From contig NZ_JACJUU010000004.1 of the NCBI RefSeq assembly GCF_014237865.1, positions 62,001 to 126,000 on the forward strand: a DNA stretch of 64,000 bases, written 5' to 3'. This DNA is from Pusillimonas minor. GTDB taxonomy: Bacteria > Pseudomonadota > Gammaproteobacteria > Burkholderiales > Burkholderiaceae_B. The notes beneath the pieces are model-generated. The model was not told the DNA's origin, ran no database searches, and saw only the letters and a list, made by a program, of their open reading frames with translations. Both the position numbers and the translations under genes were made by a program. This document shows, piece by piece, positions 58,100-64,000 of the stretch (the stretch's first letter is position 1; each line of letters begins with the position of its first letter).

Positions 58100-60145
58100 A
58101 TGAGCCAATCGCCCACTCAAGATTCATCTCTGGCCAATGCCGTCCGAGCCCTGGCCATGGATGCAGTCCAGCAAGCCAAGTCGGGCCACCCCGGCGCCCC
58201 TATGGGTATGGCCGACATTGCCGAAGCCCTCTGGACGCGCCATTTGCGTCATAACCCGGCCGATCCGGCATGGGCCAACCGCGACCGTTTTGTATTGTCC
58301 AACGGTCACGGTTCCATGCTTATTTACGCGCTGCTGCATTTAAGTGGCTACGATCTTCCCATCGAAGAACTCAAAAACTTCCGGCAGCTGCATTCCCGTA
58401 CGCCGGGCCACCCCGAAGTGGGTATTACCGCTGGCGTTGAAACCACAACCGGCCCGTTAGGCCAGGGTGTGAGCAATGCAGTGGGCATGGCCCTTGCCGA
58501 GGCCCTGCTGGCCAAAGAGTTCAACCGTGACGGTCATAATATTGTTGACCACTTCACGTATGCCTTTGTGGGCGATGGCTGCCTCATGGAAGGTATCTCC
58601 CACGAAGCGTGCTCGCTTGCCGGTACGCTCAAGTTGTCCAAGCTGATCGTTTACTACGACGACAACGGTATCTCTATTGACGGTAACGTCGAGCACTGGT
58701 TTGGCGACGATACCCCCGCGCGCTTTGAAAGTTATGGCTGGAATGTGATCCGTAATGTAGACGGGCACAACGTGATGGCGGTCGATCAGGCCACCGAACA
58801 GGCCAAACAGAATGCAGCCCAAAACAAGGGCCCCACGCTTATTTGCTGCCGTACGGTGATTGGCAAAGGCGCGCCCAACATGGAAGGTTCCGAAAAGGTA
58901 CACGGAGCGCCATTGGGGGCCGACGAAATTGCTGCGACTCGTGCCGCCCTGAATTGGCCGCACGCGCCGTTCGAAATTCCGGCTCACATCTATCAACGTT
59001 GGGATGCCCGGGTCAAGGGTCAGCTCTGGCAGGGTGAGTGGGACACAGCCTTTGACGCATACGCCCAGGCCTATCCGCAACTGGCGGCCGAATACCAACG
59101 CCGCATGAAAGGCGACTTGCCCGACGGGTTCGAAGGTCAGGTTCGGGCATTCATTCGCGCTACCGCCGAGCGCGCCGAAACCGTGGCAACGCGCAAGGCG
59201 TCGCAACTGGCCATCACCGCATTGGTCGACGTACTGCCCGAAATGCTGGGCGGCTCGGCCGACCTGACCGGTTCAAACTTCACCGACTGGAAAGGCGCAC
59301 AACCCGTTCGTGCGACTGAAAACGGCCTGCAGTTTGGTCGCCATATCAATTACGGCGTGCGCGAGTTCGGCATGGCTGCCATCATGAATGGCGTTGCCCT
59401 GCACGGTGGCTACCTGCCGTTCGGTGGCACATTCCTGACATTCTCCGATTACTCCCGCAATGCGCTGCGCATGGCGGCGCTCATGAAACAGCGGGTCGTT
59501 CATGTGTTTACGCACGACTCTATCGGTCTGGGCGAAGACGGCCCCACTCACCAGTCGGTCGAGCATGCCGCCAGCCTGCGTCTTATTCCCAATTTGCATG
59601 TCTGGCGTCCTTGCGACACCACCGAAACAGCCGTAGCCTGGGCGCAATCGGTGACGCGCCCGGCCAGCATTGGCATGAATGTGCGCGACGGTGGGCCATC
59701 GGCGCTTTTGCTGTCGCGTCAAAACTTGCCTTTTGTCCAGCGCGACGACGCCACAATCGGTGCCATTGCCCGTGGTGGTTACGTATTGTCCGACGCCGAT
59801 GCTTTCAAGGCGGTCATCATCGCAACCGGCTCTGAAGTCGAGCTGGCGTTGGCGGCGCAAACGCAACTGGCCGAGAAAGGCGTTGCCGTGCGCGTCGTGT
59901 CGATGCCCTGCACCGAACTTTTCGACGCACAAGACGCCGCCTGGAAGGCAAGCGTATTGCCCGCCGGTATTCCGCGTGTGGCTGTCGAGGCCGGTGTAAC
60001 CGCTGGTTGGTACAAGTACGTTGGCCTGGAAGGCGCTGTTGTCGGTATCGACACTTACGGCGAATCGGCGCCGGCAGGGGTATTGTTCAAGCATTTCGGT
60101 CTGACTGCCGAGCGCGTTGTTGCGGCTGTCGAACAGGTTTTATAA
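58100..60145 (+). CDS. tkt: Transketolase
   Basis: Thiamine-diphosphate enzyme of the pentose phosphate or Calvin cycle, 681 residues. TPP/Mg motif [13 protein letters not shown] with [29 protein letters not shown] in the pyrimidine domain. First of a central-carbon run tkt-gap-pgk-mog-fba. No RuBisCO or phosphoribulokinase is in the window, so a sugar-phosphate role is assumed. Confidence 0.96.
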   Translation: MSQSPTQDSSLANAVRALAMDAVQQAKSGHPGAPMGMADIAEALWTRHLRHNPADPAWANRDRFVLSNGHGSMLIYALLHLSGYDLPIEELKNFRQLHSRTPGHPEVGITAGVETTTGPLGQGVSNAVGMALAEALLAKEFNRDGHNIVDHFTYAFVGDGCLMEGISHEACSLAGTLKLSKLIVYYDDNGISIDGNVEHWFGDDTPARFESYGWNVIRNVDGHNVMAVDQATEQAKQNAAQNKGPTLICCRTVIGKGAPNMEGSEKVHGAPLGADEIAATRAALNWPHAPFEIPAHIYQRWDARVKGQLWQGEWDTAFDAYAQAYPQLAAEYQRRMKGDLPDGFEGQVRAFIRATAERAETVATRKASQLAITALVDVLPEMLGGSADLTGSNFTDWKGAQPVRATENGLQFGRHINYGVREFGMAAIMNGVALHGGYLPFGGTFLTFSDYSRNALRMAALMKQRVVHVFTHDSIGLGEDGPTHQSVEHAASLRLIPNLHVWRPCDTTETAVAWAQSVTRPASIGMNVRDGGPSALLLSRQNLPFVQRDDATIGAIARGGYVLSDADAFKAVIIATGSEVELALAAQTQLAEKGVAVRVVSMPCTELFDAQDAAWKASVLPAGIPRVAVEAGVTAGWYKYVGLEGAVVGIDTYGESAPAGVLFKHFGLTAERVVAAVEQVL

Positions 60146-60159
60146 ACAGGAGATTTACC

Positions 60160-61173
60160 ATGGCAATTCGCGTAGCGATTAACGGATACGGGCGTATTGG
60201 CCGCAACATCTTGCGTGCCCACTACGAAGGCGGCAAAAAACACGACATCGAAATCGTGGCCATCAACGATCTGGGCGACCCTAAAACCAACGCTCACTTA
60301 ACACGCTACGACACCGCGCACGGTAAATTCCCCGGCACGGTTGAAGTCGACGGCGATTACCTGGTCGTCAACGGCGACAAAATCCGTGTGCTGGCCAACC
60401 GTAACCCGGCCGAATTGCCCTGGGGCGAACTCGGTGTCGACGTCGTGCTCGAGTGCACCGGCTTTTTCACCACCAAAGAAGCTGCCGGCGCGCATATCAA
60501 GGGCGGCGCCAAAAAGGTCATTATTTCGGCCCCCGGTGGTAAAGACGTCGATGCGACGGTTGTATACGGTGTCAACCACAACGTCCTTAAGGCATCCGAT
60601 ACCGTTATCTCGAATGCATCGTGCACCACCAACTGCCTAGCTCCGCTGGTATTGCCCCTGCACCAAAAACTGGGTGTGGTTAACGGTCTGATGACCACCA
60701 TTCACGCCTACACGAACGACCAGGTCCTGACCGACGTTTACCACGCCGACCTTCGCCGCGCCCGCTCGGCCACATCCAGCATGATCCCCACCAAAACCGG
60801 TGCGGCTTCGGCAGTTGGCCTGGTATTGCCCGAACTGAACGGCAAGCTCGACGGCTACGCCATGCGCGTTCCCACCATCAACGTGTCCATCGTCGACCTG
60901 TCCTTCGTGGCTGCGCGCGAAACATCGGTTGAAGAAGTCAACGCCATCCTCAAAGAGGCTGCAGCCTCCGGCCCGCTCAAAGGCATCCTCGACTACAGCG
61001 AAGAGCCTCTGGTGTCGGTCGATTACAACCACACAGCGGCATCGTCCACCGTCGACGCCGGCCTGACCAAAGTGTCGGGCAACCTGGTCAAGGTCTGCTC
61101 GTGGTACGACAACGAGTGGGGTTTCTCGAACCGCATGCTCGACACCACAGTAGCCCTGATGTCTGCCAAGTAA
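60160..61173 (+). CDS. gap: Glyceraldehyde-3-phosphate dehydrogenase
   Basis: 337 residues from ATG 60160 with AGGAG upstream; a frame running 51 codons back into tkt is not real. NAD fold [15 protein letters not shown], catalytic Cys in [13 protein letters not shown], and [13 protein letters not shown] at the end. Glycolysis/gluconeogenesis. A stem-loop follows it. Confidence 0.97.
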   Translation: MAIRVAINGYGRIGRNILRAHYEGGKKHDIEIVAINDLGDPKTNAHLTRYDTAHGKFPGTVEVDGDYLVVNGDKIRVLANRNPAELPWGELGVDVVLECTGFFTTKEAAGAHIKGGAKKVIISAPGGKDVDATVVYGVNHNVLKASDTVISNASCTTNCLAPLVLPLHQKLGVVNGLMTTIHAYTNDQVLTDVYHADLRRARSATSSMIPTKTGAASAVGLVLPELNGKLDGYAMRVPTINVSIVDLSFVAARETSVEEVNAILKEAAASGPLKGILDYSEEPLVSVDYNHTAASSTVDAGLTKVSGNLVKVCSWYDNEWGFSNRMLDTTVALMSAK

Positions 61174-61191
61174 GCTGCTGGTTCTTTTGCA

Positions 61192-61214
61192 AAGGGCGGG
61201 GACTCCCCGCCCTT
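61192..61214 (+). terminator. Stem-loop between gap and pgk
   Basis: Perfect 10-bp stem AAGGGCGGGG / CCCCGCCCTT with an ACT loop and no T-run. Likely an mRNA stabiliser or partial terminator setting gap above pgk expression. Confidence 0.7.
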
Positions 61215-61248
61215 GCGCTATCTGTCAATTTCGTTTTCCCCGCCGCCC

Positions 61249-62445
61249 ATGCCCAACGTCCAAACTCTTTCCGCCCTGGTTAAAGCCGATCAGTTGTCTG
61301 GTAAACGCGTGTTTATTCGCTCCGACCTGAACGTTCCTTTCAACGACAACCGCGACATCACCGAAGATACGCGTATCCGTGCCTCTATTCCTGCAGTGCG
61401 CATGGCGCTCGACGCCGGTGCCGCGGTTATGGTGACTTCGCATCTGGGTCGCCCCACCGAAGGTACCGTAACGGCCGACGACTCCCTGGCGCCTGTGGCG
61501 CGTCGCATGTCCGAATTGTTGGGCAAAGAGGTCAGGCTGGTTGCCGATTGGGTCGACGGCGTCGATGTTGCTCCCGGTCAGGTGGTCATGCTCGAGAATG
61601 CACGTTGCAATGTGGGCGAAAAGAAAAACGATGAAGCCCTGTCGCGCAAAATGGCGGCATTGTGCGATGTTTACGTAAACGATGCCTTTGGTACGGCCCA
61701 CCGCGCCGAAGCTACCACGCACGGTATTGCGCGTTTTGCCCCGGTGGCATGCGCCGGCCCCTTGCTCGAGGCCGAACTCGACGCCCTGGGTCAGGCGCTT
61801 GAACAGCCCAAGCGCCCCATGGTGGCGATTGTCGCCGGCTCAAAAGTCTCGACAAAGCTGTCAATTTTGCGTGCGCTGGCCGACAAGGTCGACCAACTGG
61901 TGGTGGGTGGCGGTATTGCCAACACTTTTATGCTGGCCCAAGGGTTGCCTATCGGCAAGTCGCTGGCCGAACCCGACCAGGTTGAAGAGGCCCGCGCAGT
62001 GATCGACATCATGCAAAAGCGCGGTGCCGGCGTGCCTATCCCCACCGACGTCGTCTGCGCAAAGTCGTTCAGCGCCGATGCCCAGGCCACCGTCAAGGCG
62101 TCCGCCGATGTCGCCGAAGACGATATGATTCTGGACATTGGCCCTGAGACGGCGCAAACGCTGGCCGGCATCCTTAAGCAGGCCGGTACCATTGTCTGGA
62201 ACGGCCCCGTGGGTGTTTTTGAATTCGATGCGTTCGAAAACGGCACCAAAGTTGTCGCACAAGCCATTGCCGATTCCGCCGCGTTTTCAATTGCCGGGGG
62301 TGGCGATACCCTGGCGGCCATTGCCAAGTACAACATTGCCGACAAGGTTGGCTATATCTCGACCGGTGGTGGCGCCTTCCTCGAATTCCTCGAAGGCAAG
62401 GTATTGCCCGCCGTCGACGTTTTGCAACAGCGCGCAGCCGGTTAA
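61249..62445 (+). CDS. pgk: Phosphoglycerate kinase
   Basis: 398 residues from ATG 61249 ([20 protein letters not shown]); no clear ribosome site. [20 protein letters not shown], and [18 protein letters not shown] are the family signatures. Confidence 0.96.
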   Translation: MPNVQTLSALVKADQLSGKRVFIRSDLNVPFNDNRDITEDTRIRASIPAVRMALDAGAAVMVTSHLGRPTEGTVTADDSLAPVARRMSELLGKEVRLVADWVDGVDVAPGQVVMLENARCNVGEKKNDEALSRKMAALCDVYVNDAFGTAHRAEATTHGIARFAPVACAGPLLEAELDALGQALEQPKRPMVAIVAGSKVSTKLSILRALADKVDQLVVGGGIANTFMLAQGLPIGKSLAEPDQVEEARAVIDIMQKRGAGVPIPTDVVCAKSFSADAQATVKASADVAEDDMILDIGPETAQTLAGILKQAGTIVWNGPVGVFEFDAFENGTKVVAQAIADSAAFSIAGGGDTLAAIAKYNIADKVGYISTGGGAFLEFLEGKVLPAVDVLQQRAAG

Positions 62446-62463
62446 GGCTGGCCGGCAGGCTGG

Positions 62464-62498
62464 CATAACCGACGGCATTATTCATGCCGTCGGTTATG
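62464..62498. terminator. Stem-loop between pgk and mog
   Basis: Perfect 15-bp stem (CATAACCGACGGCAT and its complement), 5-nt loop, no T-run. It probably ends or attenuates the tkt-gap-pgk message. Confidence 0.75.
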
Positions 62499-62545
62499 GC
62501 CGCTGCGGTTGCGTATTTATCTTTGTCTTACCCAGGAGCCCCTTC

Positions 62546-63172
62546 ATGACGACCGCGAAACGATTGGTTCGTACGCATCCCGACCAACTGTTGGTGGGCC
62601 TCGTGTCCATTTCCGATCGCGCCTCGTCGGGCACCTACGAAGATCAGGGTATTCCGGCGCTTCAGGGGTGGCTTGAGGGGGCGTTGGTCAACGGGGCGCA
62701 GTTCGAGACTCGCCTGATTCCCGATGAGCAAGCGTTGATTTCGCGCACGCTGACTGAATTGGTGGACGAGGTTGGGTGCGACCTGGTACTGACCACCGGT
62801 GGCACCGGACCGGCGCGTCGCGATGTCACGCCCGAAGCCACGCTGGCAGTCGCTACCAAAACCATGCCGGGTTTTGGCGAGCAAATGCGCCAGATCAGCC
62901 TTAAATTCGTACCCACCGCGATTTTGTCGCGGCAGGTTGCCGTCATTCGCGAAACCGCCGATCACGCGGCGCTGATCATCAACCTGCCTGGCCAGCCAAA
63001 AGCCATTCGGGAAACCCTCGAAGGCCTGAAAGACGACCAGGGTAATACACAGGTTGCGGGCATATTTGCCGCGGTGCCTTATTGCATCGACTTGATCGGC
63101 GGCCCCTACACCGAAACCCACGAACACGTCGTTAAAGCCTTCCGTCCCAAGTCGGCGGTTCGGGTAAAATGA
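62546..63172 (+). CDS. mog: Molybdopterin adenylyltransferase Mog
   Basis: 208 residues from ATG 62546 with AGGAG 8 nt upstream; a longer frame enters pgk and is not real. The sequence is close to E. coli Mog: [20 protein letters not shown] keeps the catalytic Asp, followed by [20 protein letters not shown] and [15 protein letters not shown]. It adenylates molybdopterin before MoeA adds molybdate. Its place between pgk and fba, far from the other Moco genes, is unexpected. Confidence 0.95.
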   Translation: MTTAKRLVRTHPDQLLVGLVSISDRASSGTYEDQGIPALQGWLEGALVNGAQFETRLIPDEQALISRTLTELVDEVGCDLVLTTGGTGPARRDVTPEATLAVATKTMPGFGEQMRQISLKFVPTAILSRQVAVIRETADHAALIINLPGQPKAIRETLEGLKDDQGNTQVAGIFAAVPYCIDLIGGPYTETHEHVVKAFRPKSAVRVK

Positions 63173-63209
63173 CAACCATTCTTTATTCAATCTGATCAGG
63201 AGTCTTTCC

Positions 63210-64000
63210 ATGGCCCTCGTTTCCATGCGTCAGCTGCTCGACCACGCTGCCGAAAACGGTTACGGTATCCCCGCATTCAACGTCAACAACCTTGAACAGG
63301 TTCAGGCCATTATGGAGGCCGCCGACGAAACCAACAGCCCGGTCATCATGCAGGCTTCGGCAGGGGCGCGTAAATATGCCGGCGAAGGCTTCCTGAAGTA
63401 CCTTATTCAGGCGGCTGTCGAAAGCTACCCCCATCTGCCCGTTGTCATGCACCAAGACCACGGTCAGTCGCCCGCCATCTGTCAGGGCGCTATCAACCTG
63501 GGTTTCACCAGCGTCATGATGGACGGCTCGCTTAAAGAAGACGGCAAAACCATTGCCGACTACGACTACAACGTCGACGTTACCCGTAAAGTGGTCGACA
63601 TGGCTCACAAGCTGGGTATTACCGTCGAAGGCGAACTGGGCTGCCTGGGCTCGCTCGAAACCATGCAGGGCGACAAAGAAGATGGTCACGGCGCCGAAGG
63701 CAAGCTGACCATGGACCAGCTCCTGACCGACCCCGAACAGGCGGCCGATTTCGTGCGCCAGACCCAGCTCGATGCCTTGGCCATTGCCATTGGCACCAGC
63801 CACGGCGCCTACAAGTTTTCGCGCAAGCCCACCGGCGACATCCTGTCTATCGCCCGCATCAAAGAAATCCACCAGCGTTTGCCCAACACGCACCTGGTCA
63901 TGCACGGTTCGTCCAGCGTTCCCCAAGAACTCCTTGCCGAAATCCGTCAGTTCGGCGGCGACATGAAAGAAACCTACGGCGTGCCTGTCGAAGAAATCCA
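63210..64000 (+). CDS. fba: Class II fructose-bisphosphate aldolase, N-terminal part (cut by window edge)
   Basis: First 263 codons, open at the right edge. ATG 63210 has AGGAG upstream. Zinc and catalytic region [35 protein letters not shown] and [14 protein letters not shown] follow the class IIB/CbbA-type pattern. Last gene of the run tkt-gap-pgk-mog-fba. Confidence 0.95.
   Translation, partial: MALVSMRQLLDHAAENGYGIPAFNVNNLEQVQAIMEAADETNSPVIMQASAGARKYAGEGFLKYLIQAAVESYPHLPVVMHQDHGQSPAICQGAINLGFTSVMMDGSLKEDGKTIADYDYNVDVTRKVVDMAHKLGITVEGELGCLGSLETMQGDKEDGHGAEGKLTMDQLLTDPEQAADFVRQTQLDALAIAIGTSHGAYKFSRKPTGDILSIARIKEIHQRLPNTHLVMHGSSSVPQELLAEIRQFGGDMKETYGVPVEEI

Overview
The window looks like chromosome of a betaproteobacterium, probably of the Bordetella/Alcaligenes group (order Burkholderiales). 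This rests on gene content and order, a strong G/C preference at third codon positions that creates many long antisense shadow frames, and protein character; no marker gene was compared against a database. Both window edges cut genes: fdhD at the left and fba at the right.

Layout. 1-11180: an NAD-dependent formate dehydrogenase operon (fdsG-fdsB-fdsA-fdhD) faces a ModE-like regulator with a periplasmic-binding-protein-like domain. The regulator heads a run with moaA and mobA. A second, opposed run carries moaC-moaD-moaE-moaB-moeA. The formate dehydrogenase therefore sits beside most of the molybdenum cofactor pathway; mog lies separately near 62.5 kb. A perfect CGACTG hexamer array lies upstream of moaC. 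11364-16618: a small secreted protein, a peroxiredoxin, two transporters, biotin synthase and a 4-hydroxybenzoyl-CoA-type thioesterase. 16709-28227: a catabolic cluster read leftwards: ABC importer (livK, livH, a livM-livG fusion, livF), enoyl-CoA hydratase, feruloyl-CoA-synthetase-like ligase, amidohydrolase, short-chain dehydrogenase and acyl-CoA dehydrogenase, with a divergent MarR regulator and a good candidate operator. I read it as uptake and CoA-dependent, beta-oxidation-like side-chain shortening of hydroxycinnamates.

28331-30164: a 1.8 kb integrated element in a tRNA-Asp gene. The intact tRNA-Asp lies at the right and a 46-bp copy of its 3' half at the left. Inside are a HigB/HigA-type toxin-antitoxin pair, repeats, a MITE-like unit, and paired TTCCAAA motifs near both ends that resemble recombinase arm sites. 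No integrase gene is present. The intact tRNA-Ala and tRNA-Glu genes are next to it.

30775-45884: a PAS-PAS-GGDEF-EAL protein, then the conserved miaB-phoH-ybeY-corC-lnt run, a periplasmic sulfite dehydrogenase pair (sorA-sorB, a second molybdoenzyme) and queA-tgt-yajC-secD-secF. 46057-57900: cell-wall, pyrimidine-salvage, YqjD/E/K-like membrane proteins, ubiD, a lytic transglycosylase, an aminotransferase, a degenerate FAD-binding protein, malic enzyme, an orphan barstar-like protein and rsmE. 58100-64000: central carbon genes tkt-gap-pgk-mog-fba, with mRNA hairpins after gap and after pgk.

The accessory part most worth study is the tRNA-Asp element. The metabolic part most worth study is the 16.7-28.2 kb catabolic cluster.
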